A stretch of 64,000 bases of DNA from Hyaloscypha bicolor E (lineage: Eukaryota > Ascomycota > Leotiomycetes > Helotiales > Hyaloscyphaceae). Positions 31,554-44,513 of the stretch are shown here, piece after piece. Under the pieces are notes generated by a model that did no database searches, was not told where the DNA came from, and saw only the letters and a list, made by a program, of their open reading frames with translations. The stretch's first letter is position 1; every line of letters starts with the position of its first letter. Location: contig NW_020194684.1 of NCBI RefSeq assembly GCF_002865645.1, forward strand, positions 4,255,952 to 4,319,951. The letters run 5' to 3'. Position numbers and translations under genes: made by a program.

Positions 31554-32689
31554 CTAGTCTACCCCACTATCGTCTGCATCTCTCTTTTCTCCTTCAGTGG
31601 CCTTGGGTGGCCCTCCGGCTTTTGGTGGACCTCCTTGCTTTGGGGGTGGAGGGGGTGGTGTGTTCCTCGCACTTGGAGCGTGATCTAACTCCCTACTCTT
31701 CTTTTCCCCTTCCGTGAAGTAATCATCCATGAATGCCTTGTTCGGACTATGGCCATGCTTTTTGTCTTTCTTCTTGATGTGCGTTGACTTTGGAGGGCCA
31801 GCGGCCAGTTGTGCAGGTACTAAGAAATCGCCAGGCTCTGCAGCAGTCGCGGGAACGAAGAATTGGGAGGCATCGCCAGATAGAGGTCTCGCCTCTTCGT
31901 TCGAAAATCGAGCGTTCTCCGTCTCGAACAAGGTCTCTCCAGGCGCTGCCACTGGCTCAGAGAGAGGTGCAGGTAATCTGTGTAATGCTCCGTATCCCAA
32001 GACACAACCTAATGCACCCTCTCCGCCCCAGTCTCTACTTGGATGGATGGTGATTTCCCTCGTGACATCGTATTCGTTGTTATAGACGTACAATCGCAAA
32101 GGCCGCCCAATGTGATCCTCGACCAGCTCTCCTAGACCACTCTCTCCATGCAATACGCCCTCCGGAGTGCCAAGGATATAATCGCTGTACGGAAGAAGTC
32201 CTGCTAAGTCTGCTGGTGAGTTTGCTGGGACGTCAAGAATGTGCCATATATTGGACACGGTGGAGATAGAGGTCCATTGCAGAGTGAGGCCTAGGGAGGG
32301 ATTGTTTGGTGGGACTGGAATATGTATCATTCTCGTCCTTTGACCCTGGGTGCATAATTAGTAACTGTATACAACTTCGTATAGGCTTGCCTTGCTTTCG
32401 CGCTCCATAGCCCAAGAGTTACGGTGCTGCCAGCACAGTTGCGAACTTCTTGACCAAACAGACTGGGATCAGAATCGTCCTAACCAATTAGCAAACCTTC
32501 AAACATGAGTATCCACCAACATACGATCATACGTCCATTGATCCCAACTATGAAATCAAACCAAGGTTCAATGGCTAGCTCTTGGGACTTGTTTCGAAGG
32601 ACTTGGAAACCCCATCCACCTTGATTTGAGTGATGCGTTGGAGCATCGGAGTCCAGACGCGAAATAAAACGATTTAGAGCGTTGAACAT
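31554..32689 (-). CDS. GRASP55/65 family Golgi stacking protein (Grh1-like)
   Basis: Exons 32689-32525, 32479-32396 and 32345-31554 give 346 residues. Two PDZ-like GRASP domains are visible: FGFQVLRN-type start (GGWGFQVLRNKSQELAIEP, WFDFIVGINGRMIDD) and PSLGLTLQW followed by NSPADLAGLLPYSDYILG and ALGCVLGYGALHRLP. The tail is Pro/Lys-rich. GRASP proteins tether Golgi and ER-exit membranes and act in unconventional secretion. The N-terminus is MFNALNRF, with no Gly2 for myristoylation, as I remember for fungal members. Intron 2 (50 bp, perfect TACTAAT branch) has a GC donor after LWSAK; only that join restores LWSAKGQRTR. Confidence 0.93.
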
Positions 32690-33230
32690 GTCGTTAGAGT
32701 TTTGGCAAGTTCAAAAGCACTGTTCACTTTTGAAGTAAATTGGTGGAAGTTGAATTATGGGGTGGTGTTGTTCACAAGCTCAAGCCATGTGGTCCCTGGA
32801 AGCTCTCGACCGCTAGTGCCAGCCTCGTCTCGGCACCCTGGATCATCATCATCACGTGAACCCGCGATGTCTCCCAAATACCTAATTTCATTGACGAGGC
32901 AATGTTCGTCCTAACATGATATGTCTGAGAGCAGTAGGTTTCATCTCTATAAATCATCTGCTGCGTCACTTGGAGTTCTAACTATTTCACAGGCTTCCCC
33001 AGTCTGATTTCAAGGGCCCATCTCGAGCTCGCTCATGTCGGAGACCAGAAGCACCAGCCTTCAGCTTCTTGGAACACGTTCGATTCGGACTCGTCCCCGA
33101 GTTGATTTCTGAACATTCCCGAGGATATTCAACCCCTGCGGTCCATGAAAACGGGCTCTAGGTTTGTTCCAAAAAAAAAGTTGGCGGCCCCTGAAAAACT
33201 ACCTTCAGAAGGCAGCCTCAAGAACTTCAG
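32690..33230. promoter_or_regulatory. Divergent promoter region, GRASP / TGS1
   Basis: 541 bp between two start codons facing away from each other. It contains an A9 tract near 33170 and no open frame of interest. Promoter role is inferred from position. Confidence 0.5.
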
Positions 33231-34661
33231 ATGCCTCAAGAGACAGCTAGTATAGACCATTCTAACACCACCCCAACGCAATCGCATCACGGTCGAGCTA
33301 GTCTAAAGTTGGTGTCTCATCACGTTGATTCAGATAAGAAGATCAGGAAGCAGATCCGGAACATCGAGAAAGCAATCAAGGAAGAGAATAGCCGCCCGGG
33401 CAAGGCGAAGACCGGGATATTAAAAGGGTTGGAAAAAGCATTGGCCAAGTTAACTGCTACCCGGACTCTTCGAGATCAGTCGCCCCTGTCTCAATCACGA
33501 AGAGGCTGGAAGCAAAGCAGCTCTCCAAAAAAGCAAGCCTTCGTCGAGGAACAGCTTTGTCAAGAACCAATTCAGACAGCTACTCCACCAGAAACGCAGC
33601 AATCACCTGCGAGAATTAAAGGAGGCCAACTTTACTCAAACACTCCAACGGTTGAAGAGCGACTTCCAACGCTGTTAGCGCCAGCATCACAACAATCTGT
33701 TCCAGGGTCCCAGCCGACAAACTTTAAGGTTTCGACCTCAGAGAACGAGACCATTATGGCAGAAAGCTCCCTTATAAATGGAGAGAAGAACCACAAAGAA
33801 CGAGAACCAGCTTCGGTTGATCACAATATGACCCATGCAGAAAATGCTGTGGTTGACTACTTCCCTTTGACGGAAGAATGCCATCACTACACTCGTCGAA
33901 GTGACGTTGATTGGGATATCCAGAAGTAAGTAGCCCGGTTATACAATAATCCCGATTTCTAATTTCTATCTAGGTACTGGGCTCAGCGGTACAGCATATT
34001 TTCGCTCTACGATGAGGGCATACACATGACTGATGATGCGTGGTTTGGTGTAACTCCCGAGCCAGTTGCGAAGTATGAACCACGTTGCCCTAAAACAAGC
34101 TTGTTTCTGACAACGAATAGTAAAGTAGCTGAGGATCTTGCTGCTTTGACATCTAAATCGAAAACAGTTCTTATCGACATGTTTGCTGGTGCTGGCGGCA
34201 ATGTCATAGCCTTTGCCCTATCTAAGCGTTGGTCAACGATTATTGCCATTGAGAAAGATCCCTCAGTCATCGCATGCGCACAGCACAACGCCAATATCTA
34301 CGGAGTCTACGAACAAATTACCTGGATCAAGGATGATTCTTTCTCTTACCTCGAGTCCAACTCGTCCACAATTGATCCTTCCAAGACCGTGATCTTCGCT
34401 TCTCCTCCTTGGGGCGGACCAGGCTACACAACAGACAAAATCTTCAATCTGAACACCATGTCACCATATTCCATCAAGCAGATCCAGAATGCCTGTAAAG
34501 GAATGGACTCAGCGCTCTATCTCCCAAGAACCAGCGACCTTCGACAGATCGCCAAATTAGCACCAGGAGAAGAGAAGATTGAGGTGGTACAGTACTGTAT
34601 GGAAGGCGCAAGCAAAGCCCTTGTTGCTTATATTCCAGCCGTTGTAGCGGCAACTTCATGA
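33231..34661 (+). CDS. TGS1: Trimethylguanosine synthase TGS1
   Basis: Exons 33231-33925 and 33974-34661 give 460 residues. TGS1 converts the m7G cap of small nuclear and nucleolar RNAs into the 2,2,7-trimethyl form using S-adenosylmethionine. The C-terminal methyltransferase domain shows YWAQRYSIFSLYDEGI, the SAM-binding LIDMFAGAGGN (about 299-308), IAIEKDPSVIACAQHNA and the catalytic SPPWGGPGY (375-383), which stacks the guanine. The N-terminal 230 residues are Lys/Ser/Gln-rich with a basic coiled segment. The 48-bp intron joins WDIQK to YWAQR. Confidence 0.95.
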
Positions 34662-35013
34662 AACAGCAACGGGAGAGGATGAAAAGAAACTTGGACAAGG
34701 GAATGGCTTGGTGGGAAATGTTGTGCCTTGACGCCTGAGAGAGAAGGCTCTTGGGAACGGGCAGACTTTTGTTGCAAATCGCTTTTGTCTTCCTCAGGCA
34801 GGCTGGCATGAACCAGGACCCGACACATCAATTGTGGAGATGTGGACTGAATCGCAGTCATTGCAAAACAGTGTAAGAGTCCAAAGTCAATATTTACTTC
34901 ATTGTACGAAGTGAGACATGAACTTTAGTTGTTTATCCGTGGACAACAAGCGATAGGCGCGCACTCACAGGCAAGCTCAAGGCAGCAGTGTTCGAATGAC
35001 TCGTTAAACTCGT

Positions 35014-38000
35014 CTATAGCGCCCTGACTATACTTTTCTCGTCGAATAGATCTCTCAAAATACTCATCCTGCATGCCTCCCAGTCGGGCACACTCATCGA
35101 GTACGTACTCTCGAAAGCGAAAATACTCAGCTGGCTGAAGAACGGTCTTAACACCTTCCCCACCAACTCATCCTTTCGTTCCCACGTACCCTCGTCACTG
35201 ATACCGCCGGGTCCTATCAGGGGTCTACGGCTACTGCTATTTGTTGCTTGCATGGCTGCTGATTCCATTTGTGTCGTAGAGGCAAGAGCCGTTGAACCCA
35301 GCTCTTCAGAGAGCTCGTCTACTAGGGCAATAGGTTGGAACTGTGGAGGTCTGTAGACGGCATCAATGGTGTCTGTGATGAAAAGCCATTCATGGAGTTG
35401 GAAATCATCGGGTGCGATGCAGAGTAAGGTATCGAGAAGCTTGCAAGCCTGAAGAATGGAGTAATTATTGTAGGTTTCTGCTGCAGCGCTGTGGTCAGCT
35501 GCAACAACTGAGGAAATGACGGCTTGAAGCTCTGCATTAACAATTGGCCATAGCATTGCAAGATGAACTGCAGATGTTTTGAGGGCTACTGCTCGGAGAA
35601 GGAGGTAGATATCTGCCCGAGTTGTAGATGATGGCGACGAAGTCGTGGTCGCAGAGAGAAGTTCAACAATCTTCTCTTGCATAACAGGTAGATCTGAAAC
35701 GAAATTGTCGTTCATGGTAGCTAAGACCAATGTCGCTGCACGGCGAAGGTTAAGCTGTGTCTTCCGATCAGCTTCCAATCTCGCTGAGGTCGCCCCTACA
35801 CCAAAGACTATGCCGGCCGTAGTGGGAGGTAATAGCCGGGATAGAATTTCAGGCATTCGCTCCTTGTCACTTAGTGTCCACTGCTTGAGAAGGGGAAGCC
35901 AGTCACTCTCAACAAGAGAAACTGTGTTTCCGAAGAATTTGGCGTCGTTAAAAGCATCTCCCAAGTCTTTTCGCCATGATTTCTGGGTGTTTGGAAGCCT
36001 TGCTAATTGGTACAGAAGTACCAAAGTACTCTTGGAGACATTCTCAGGGAATGACTTCGATTTAAATGTTGGGCCGATGACACTTGCGGAGATTGTATTC
36101 GCAGCTGCCACTATGCGGTCGGGTTCAACAAGAATCTTTGGGAGGTTTGGTGCAATAGAAGCCAGAATCCCGACTACGTCATCGGCTCTAGCAACCTGGC
36201 GTTGTGCCAATGAATTCGATTTCTCGTCATTGTCAGATGAGATATCAGTGAAGCCCATTGGTCTCGTCGTAAAGATAGCAGTGAGTAAGCGAAGGAAGAG
36301 GTCCTGTGTGGGCACAATCAGCTTTTTGTGCCTTTCAGATTAGTTGCTTACTTACTCCCAGTTCTCTTCTCATTCGCCGCTGCTCGCCAAAATTGGTGTT
36401 GTCTACCTTTTCACCCAATATCGCGGCAAACTCTAGCAGGCTTGGGAGTGTCTGCCTGTGCGGGAACGGATTTGCGAGCAGGTCCTTCAGGAATGTCATA
36501 CAGTCTGCCCAAATCTCGTCCATTGCATCATCTTCCAAAGAACGGGCGTACTCAACCAAAAATATAACTAGGTCTGTATCATTAAGTGACGACGTTAAGG
36601 TAGACTTTCGGGACGGTTCCAGGGCACTGGGATTCGTACGGCTATAAATGGCATTGAAAATAGCAGGAATAGTGTGTTTGGGCCTGGAACCGTCAAGAAC
36701 ATGGAGAAGATTGAAGACTATCGGGGATCTCATATCATTTGGAGTCCTAGCGGATTTCTGCCAGACTTCGACGACCGTTTCGAGACATTCTAGAGCTTCT
36801 GCCACGAAAAGATGTTCGAGGAGTCTCCGTGCACGATTCCGCATTCGTAACGAAGTGTAATTGAATGAGGCCGCGGACTCTGTGTCCTGGAAATCCCCAT
36901 CATTTCCGCCCCAAGACCAAATCAGAAAGCATATGCGAACAGCATCTTGAAAAGAGAGAAGCACTGTTAAGCGATGGTTGGCAGTCACACTCCGTGCTTG
37001 AGGCGTCTCTGATGAAAATACTCCGGACACCATGTTTCCAAAAAAGCCTTGAGGTAATTCTGGACTTTTGACGGCTAGCGATTTCAGTTCATCTAGTAAG
37101 AGGCGATCATGACCCTTTGCTAGAATGTGCTCGAGGCCGTTCAGCAAAGATATGAGTGTCGATTCGGGTGCTGTCGAACCCTCGCCAAAGAGTGCAGAAT
37201 TCTTGAAGGTCATCTGCAACTCGCTGAAGGTGCTCCCGATCTGCGAGCAAAAGGTTTCGACCAAAGGTATGAGGATCTGAAAGATCGTATCCGAATAAAG
37301 GGGTAGGCATTCTGTCAGAAAACTAACCCAACTTTCCAGAACAGGGCGACTGCTCGGAGCCGCGAAACCAGCCTGGAGGCATTTCACCAGTGATGGCGGA
37401 GGTGGTGGAAAATTCAAGAAACTTTCCGGGCGCTCTGTGACCACCGAAAGCCTCGAATTCTGGGGAGTCTCTTGAGTCATGGGTCGCTTCACTTCTGTTG
37501 TAGGGGATTGTGGAGGTGCAGTTGGCCGAATTGAATTGCGTATCTTGAGAGCATCGAAGACGACGTCCAGGAGCAGTACTTGAATGAATGGATCAGGGCC
37601 ATTCAGTGATTGAACCAGGCGGTCAATCAGAATGTGTTCCAGCTGTAGCTCAGCAAGAGGTGGAGAGTACGGGCTCAACAGAATCTGGTGAAGTGTCGTC
37701 AAGGCAGTTCTATGAAGCTGGCTAACGCGAGGTTCCAAATCGGAATTGTCAGGGTCATAACTCCCAGCAATTGCTCGCAAGCAAACATGGAGAAAAAATT
37801 CGAGGAGTGTAATTTCTCCATCACGACCAGCTGGTTTTGTCAGGGGTGCCCGTGCGATAGTGGATGGAAACTTACTTATCGCGTGTAGCGACCGGTGGCT
37901 CGAGTCTGTGGAAATGCTGTTTTGGGCAAGAGCTGCCCACATGCCATCTGAAGACCAGCGTAGCATGTTGGACAATGTTCGCAGATAATACAAACACTGG

Positions 38001-40907
38001 TCTAAATCGTCGTCGCTTGAGTATATCTGCACATCTTTATCCATGGAACGAGACCCATCCTCGGGAAGCTTTTGGAGGAAGCTGAATTCAGAGAATTTTG
38101 CAACGAAGAGATGCAAGAGTCTGGGTTTTGTTAGCGCAAGGACACGGGCTGAATCTGTCACGTACTTGTCAAGTCCTACAAGGCTTTGCAACCACGTCCT
38201 AACCGTCATAAAAAGCTGAGTACGCTCGTCGAGCAGGGCGTCCAACAGGAGGAACAAGGGCCTAGCAAGCATAACCTCATAATTTCCAATCCCAGAAAGT
38301 CTGTTCTCACTGGTAGATGTCTTCGAGGCCCTGCGATCCAAGTGACCTGCATTATCTTGAAGTGTATGAGTCCACAAGATGCTGAAGCTCTTTCCAGGAT
38401 CGGCATCCCGATTGGCAAATGTTCCATCTGTGTCGTGCTCAATCATTATGCCACAGATGGCAGCTTCAATCTCGTGGCTGTTCATCGTGAGGGTCGTCTG
38501 TAGCTGCCAGAGGCATCGCACTGTCTCAACATGATACTTTGGTTGGGATGCTGATAGATATAGCCACGCCTGCCGCACCAGAGGCTGCACTAGAGATGAG
38601 AGCTCGACTGCTGAAAGATAGGACGCTGAATATAGACTGGTAGCAAGAGACGTGATTGAGGTAAAGGACAGGAATGGCACTTGAGATGGCGCGGCCAACC
38701 TGTCATGCATCGACAGAAGTAGTTTCGCTGAATCTAAGCTGCTCACTCTCGGAACTTTTGACACCATCATTACCAGAAGCTTACTCTTAAGACCAGCATC
38801 AGCACTTGACACCGACTCAGATAAGCTTTGGCAAGTGATGCTGCCAGCTTCCCGTAGAAGAAGCTCGCTCACATCGCGAAATGAGTATGGAGGTGGGAAC
38901 GCATCAAGGTTCCCTTGGTCTTGGACGTAAAACGCCTTGATTTTTTGCAAGATTTCGAGATTGGCAAGATTCCGAACGTGGGATTCGTCATAGGTAGTAG
39001 ATGTTGACTGACTTGTTGATGGCCGTGTTTGAAAAGCTCGGTCTGGAATTAGTTCAACCAAGTCCAAGGCAATACTTAGGGCTAATCGCGACACATCTTC
39101 GGGCGTACCAGCGTCTCCTTGTTGGTGTTGTGCCTTCTCCTTGGCATCTTCGAGCATAGTCAAGATCGTCAGTGTTGTCAGTGGAGCATGTACCAACAAC
39201 ATCTCCTCTTCCCGCACATTGAAATGAGCAATGATAAAGTTCACCAGTGAGAGCCTGTCGATCCTTTCCTCTGTTGATAGCCTTCCTTGTCCAATTGCCT
39301 GTGCAATCAATCCAATAATCTCGCCCCAGATCAAGCCACTCTCAACGCCGTCAAAAAAGACACTGGCACTTCGAAGGACTTCAGAAAATTCCGCCTTTGA
39401 CGCGGCCTGCTCTTTGAACTTACGAACACTATCAACGACAGGTAGGAAGATATCAGGGACAACAAGCCCACCAATCTCCCACCTATCCATCAAGGATAGA
39501 CAGATTCGGAATGGTCTTGCCCGTTCCACAGAATTCGATGAATCCCTTTCAATCATTTTCAATAGAGCATTTGTCAAATGTTGCAGTCCAAATTCTTCGA
39601 AGTAGCGTGTCCTCGAGGATGATACTGATCCCAAGGGATCTCCAATTACCGATGTTGGAGATTCAGGGCCACCCTCGTTGTCGTTTTGCACGAGTTCAGG
39701 TCCTAATAGCCACGTCCATAAACGTCTATTCAAACTCATGTCTCGGCGGGAAACTACTCCAACGGCAGCTGAGATTAAGAGTTCCAGATCCTCGGTCTTG
39801 ACCCTCTTCTGCAGAACGTTGGAATGCAGAGGAAGGTTAGTCACCAGAATATCCAGGAAGCCACGCTGTATCAAGAGTTGTTCGTCGGCTAGACCAGCAG
39901 CAAAGCACCTGAGCAGGAGACCTGGTTCAGGGGAGGTCAATATTTCGGCTAAGCGAGCAGATTCACCCTCAGCCCCTTTATGCGACCCATTTGCAGGCGT
40001 AGTCTTAGATTCGCTTGAAAGAGGTTGGCCGAGTTTTGGCATGTTTCGAACCATGTACGCCAAAGCACCAAGTCGACGGCTGTTGCTCGTTATAGCCGCT
40101 AGGAAGAAACATTGCCAGAAGTATTCATCTCCACTGCTATGATTCTGCCCAAGATCCTCAGCAGCGAGTGGTCTGATGGCTGCCTTGAATCCCTCAAGCA
40201 GTTTCAGCGTTCTCTCAAACTCCTCACTTGTTTCCTCTTCAAGGCCTGGTAACAATGCAAGTATGATAGCTTTCAAAGCGAGGCGAAGCGCTCGGGGGTC
40301 GAGTTTGAGAAGGTGCTTCTCAAGTAGGTCAAGGAAAGGCCCTCGTACAGAGAGTGAGGCAAACGAGAGAGTGGATGACAAGCCGGGGAGGTATAGGGGG
40401 AGGTCTCTTGAAAGGGCATCTCTGCCTATCATCGAAAAAATGAATGCGTAGACCTCGAGGGCCTTCTGGTGCACACCAGAGGGGAGTGAGGGGTTCAAGC
40501 ATTGTGCCAGACGCTTTGTGACAATAGCTTTTGATGGGACGGCAATAATTGTAGCAGGATGTGCTTGCAAGGACTATAACTGAATTAGCTTCTCTATTCT
40601 GAAAGACAGAAGGACCCAACTCCGGTTTGGTACCTTCAATAGACGAGCCAAGAAGGAAATGTAATCCGCCCATTCCTGCAAGGCTGTATCGAAGAGCGAC
40701 AGTGATCTCTCTACACCAGAGGCATATCTGCGGAAAGCTTTGTCCTTGCTTGGGGGTTCATCTGGCCAAGAAGTCAGCTTACAGAGCGTTCAGTTGGTAA
40801 AGAAGTGCACTACCAGCAGCAATTTGGCTCCTCCACTTCCTTGAAATGGGAGAAGCTCTCCCGGAGCTCGTTGGTGAGGCCGACTGGCGGCCCGCCTCAA
40901 GAGCCAT
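35014..40907 (-). CDS. DOP1: Dopey family protein DOP1
   Basis: Exons 40907-40814, 40761-40634, 40573-36356 and 36303-35014 give 1909 residues, right for DOP1. DOP1 is a leucine-zipper-like giant protein acting with MON2 and the flippase NEO1 in endosome-Golgi membrane traffic and cell polarity. The N-terminal Dopey domain includes FRRYASGVERSLSLFDTALQ, EWADYISFLARLLKSLQAHP, SKAIVTKRLAQCLNPSLPSG and SVRGPFLDLLEKHLL. The C-terminal conserved block is SQLSIFAFESTYSMSVPDWE just before the end. Small first exons are needed to reach MALEAGRQSAS. It shares a 282-bp divergent promoter with MON1. Confidence 0.95.
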
Positions 40908-41189
40908 GATGGGCGAAAGGCTTCGAGTGCGAAGAGATGCCGGCTGCTATTCGCATCTTTCGAATGGAGTGCGCATCTTCTTCATAGAAAGTCACAAGAC
41001 AGGTGTCACCAAGGTGCTGCTCCTTGCTTCTCAAGGCTGAAGCTTTCGCGCTGTGCGTGGCCTCTTGCTGCAGGCTGCCTATTCGCTAAACTTCACTTTC
41101 AACGCATCCCTGCAGCACCAACGCCCTTCCTGCAGGGCAATTCTGATGACGTCCCGCGATGAACCAAACCGTCGGGACCCGCTGGTTCT
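40908..41189. promoter_or_regulatory. Shared divergent promoter, DOP1 / MON1
   Basis: 282 bp between opposite-facing start codons. Two trafficking genes therefore share one upstream region. No distinctive box was recognised. An upstream ATG at 41159 is out of frame with MON1 and could act as a small upstream frame. Confidence 0.55.
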
Positions 41190-43362
41190 ATGGGAACTTC
41201 TCCAGACTTCTCGAGCGCATCTACCCATTTCCATGACCGAGTATATGCGGCAGATGATACAACGCCGACGGTGCAGGCAACGTCGAAGAATGGCACCAGC
41301 GATTCGATGACCGGCAACAGAGGCAAAGACGCTTCAAAGCGAGCGGGAGATACAAGGCCGGCCACCTCGAGCTCTGCAGGCACAACTGGGGACCATGATG
41401 AAGAAGAAGAGCAGCGACCTCCTCTCCCCCCAAGGCCGTCCCTCCTGCAGGCAGACCTGCCGAGTGCTCCCTCGGCTTCAACGATGCGACCAGCGTTGCA
41501 GGCAAAACCTACGACGGCAATATCCTCGGTCGATATACAGACTTTATCTTTCCCAGATGGAACAAGGGGAACGTTCTCGACGCCAGCCAGTCGGACTGTT
41601 TCAGAGGCGGTATCTATCTCGGCGATTTCTGGAGGACAGAGCACACCGAGCAGGAAGGGTCGCAATGGGAGCGACATTGACGATGCTACAAGCCTTATGA
41701 GCTATGCGCCAACATTGAGGGCAAATGGGGATCTCGCAAGCCTGTTAGATGAGGGGCTGAGTTCGCAGAGTCCTGCTTGGAAGCTGTTAAGTACTCAAGC
41801 CGAAACTGTGAATCCTTTTGAGAAAGTGGACTATGAGGACTTGTCCCTGGTTGACTTTGATCACGAATTCGATGAGATAGAAGCCGTGGATCAAAAGGGG
41901 GGCAATGAAGGTGGTATTATTGCTCAAATTTGCCAGTCCATGCTAATACTTATATCAGAAGAACTTCTGCTCCAGTGGAAATCAAAACTCAAGCACTATC
42001 TGATTCTATCATCTGCTGGGAAGCCGATATATAGTAGACACGGAGATCAAAATCTTATCAATGGCTACATTGGGATCATACAAACCATTATCTCTTTCTT
42101 TCAGGGCTCAAAAGACCCGCTGATGGGATTTACTGCTGGAAAGACGAGGTTCGTGGTGTCGACTGATGGGCCGCTATATTTCGTTGCTATTAGCAGGATT
42201 GGGGAAAGCGATGCGCAGCTCAGGTCTCAACTGGAAGCATTATACATGCAAATTCTCTCAACTTTGACCCTACCTACGCTTACGCACCTTTTCACAAATC
42301 GGCCCAATACGGATCTTCGGAGACCCCTCGAAGGTACCGAGACGCTTCTCTCTTCTCTCGCGGACACATTTACCAAGGGCTCTCCATCCGCCCTCCTCTC
42401 GGCTCTTGAGTGTCTCAAGATCCGAAAATCGCAACGCCATGTGATCAACAATACTCTGCTTAAAGCTCGTACCGAGAAGCTTCTATACGGCCTCATTGTC
42501 GCTGGCGGGCGACTTGTTAGTGTGGTGAGACCTAAGCGGCACTCCCTCCATCCGAGTGATCTCCAGTTAATCTTCAACATGCTCTTCGAAGCTGGGAGCG
42601 TGAAAGCTGGTGGTGGAGAAAATTGGATTCCAGTTTGCCTTCCAGGTTTCAACAACAGAGGATATCTCTACATGTACGTGAGCTTTCTGAGTGCTTTCGA
42701 CGACGGTGGAGATCTCGATGAGCGACCCTCAACCGCGCATAGCACAAGCCGAGAGGATGAGATTGCAATCCTTCTCATCAGTGCAGATAAGGAAAGTTTC
42801 TTCGAGCTGAAGCAGATGCGAGACGACCTAGTCAAGCAATTAGAAAAGAACGGCAGCATGGAGATCATAAAGACTGCTGTCCGTCAAGGGCGTCCGAGCG
42901 CGACAGATATTGTGCCAGGAACTCAGTTGAAGCACTTTCTTTACAAATCGCGGGCGAATGTTCAATTTACCATGCCATCGTTCTCACCTCACTTCAGCAA
43001 TCTTCTTGCTCGACGAAGGTACGTTAATTCATAATAGCCACATCTTATTTCGCTCCTCCGGGCAGGTTATATAGGGTATGTACATTAGATCCAATATCGA
43101 AGCTGACAAGATATACAGACTTATGACTCTATACCATAACTTGCACGCATCAACACACGCCAAACACTCACACCTCAAAGTACTCCACTGCGTGAGTCGC
43201 GACAGCATCTCACTCGCCTGGACAACGCCCGTCTTTGAGTTCTACTGCGTCGCGGGTCCAAATGCCTCGCGAGCTGGCCTGGCCCAGGGCGCAAACAAAG
43301 TCATCCAGTGGGTGAAACGAGAGGAAGAGAGGGTGTTTATAATTGGCGGTGCTGTATTCTAG
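41190..43362 (+). CDS. MON1: Vacuolar fusion protein MON1
   Basis: Exons 41190-43018 and 43119-43362 give 690 residues. MON1 with CCZ1 is the guanine-nucleotide exchange factor that recruits Rab7/Ypt7 to late endosomes and the vacuole. The first 210 residues are low-complexity. The longin-type core starts near 250: [80 protein letters not shown] and [20 protein letters not shown]. The last exon supplies [14 protein letters not shown] and ends [20 protein letters not shown]. The intron is 100 bp. The stop lies 6 bp from that of the next gene. Confidence 0.95.
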
Positions 43363-43368
43363 GACATC

Positions 43369-44513
43369 TTAAAAAGAAAACTTTCTAACTCGCCACCAAC
43401 TGGTCTTCTGTGGTGGACTGGTGAAGTCTCGCAGCATCAACTTGGACTCAGCAATTTGAGCGGCTACTTCCTCCTTGACCTGAATGAAATCGTCAGCATC
43501 TTGATTCCATATCGTTACGTGCAAAAATTCGATAAACAATGAGAGCAAGGAACAGTCAGTCTGACACAGTGTGCCCAACTTTCTTTTGGTGGATTTTATG
43601 AACTGAATCAGGAGCATCAAGAGAACAGTACTCATGAAGCTGTGCTTCGCCCATTTTTAGAGAAAAGAAAATGCACGGGACATGAAAAGGTGCTTGACTG
43701 GTGAAACACCATGTGGCTGAAAGTTCCAAGTCAATCTCCACCACAGTACCCTTTTCGCAAAGTTTCTTCAAGAATATAATCACTTGACCGCTCGCTTCCT
43801 TCCTTCCTTCCGTTTCTCCGAGGCCACAATACTCTTCAAGCGTGGGGAAAAACGAACTTACAGAATTACAACGAGGGAACAGATGCAAGTGGACTAAGTC
43901 GAGCCATTTTCCGGGGCCTTTCTTCTTGGGTGGCACTCACATTAATACGTTCAACTGGGCGCTGCTGAGTTGTACCCGCAGGCTCGGGTTGCGGGTCGCG
44001 GACAGCGAGGGCAGGCCCAGGCAACGCGAATTGCTCTATGCCAGTCATTGTAGCATCAGCTTGCTCACACTCCCCGATCTCTTCTCTCTTTGGGTTTCCT
44101 ATCCAGGCATTTCGTCTGATGATCGAAGGTCGATGGAAGTATGAAGCAGGAAAGAACCTCTTGGAGCCGGAGCCAGGAGAGCGCTGAGGACTGGGTTCTT
44201 CATCCATTAAGTCTGCAGGCCGCTTCTTCTCGCTGTGAGCTTTCTTGATCGGTGCGGGGAGTGAGAACTTCCGTTTCCAGGAGTTGGGTTCAGAAGTCGT
44301 AGCTGGCTGTTCAGTGGATGGACGAGTGTATACTGTCTCTCGAGTGTAGTTTCCGTACTCGGTGAACTCAGTGAAGACGTACACCGGTACTGTCATGCTA
44401 TTGTTCTGAGATTCAGGTCGAGACAGATACGGCATGTCGGCATGTTCTCGAAAGGCGGCTGCCTTGACACGAGGGTCGTTATACGTTTCGGTTGTGGAGA
44501 TTGTTGTGTCCAT
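43369..44513 (-). CDS. Hypothetical protein with a long intron
   Basis: Proposed exons 44513-43941 and 43479-43369 give 227 residues. Exon 1 begins MDTTISTTETYNDPRVKAA and is Pro/Ser/Lys-rich, with KRKFSLPAPIKKAHSEKKRP as a possible nuclear signal. The join GTGAGT...GCTGACGATTTCATTCAG continues ERIN into VKEEVAAQIAESKLMLRDF and ends SWWRVRKFSF. The intron would be 461 bp, far above the local norm. If it is not spliced, exon 1 stops at 43866, giving 215 residues. I do not recognise the family. Confidence 0.5.

Noticed and set aside
36335..43362. DOP1 and MON1 as a functional complex pair
   Set aside because: The known partner of DOP1 is MON2, not MON1; the names are similar but the proteins are unrelated, so only shared promoter is claimed.
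43556..43936. Minus-strand frame of 126 codons as a separate gene
   Set aside because: It lies inside the proposed intron, begins without good context and has no recognisable domain; kept only as a finding.
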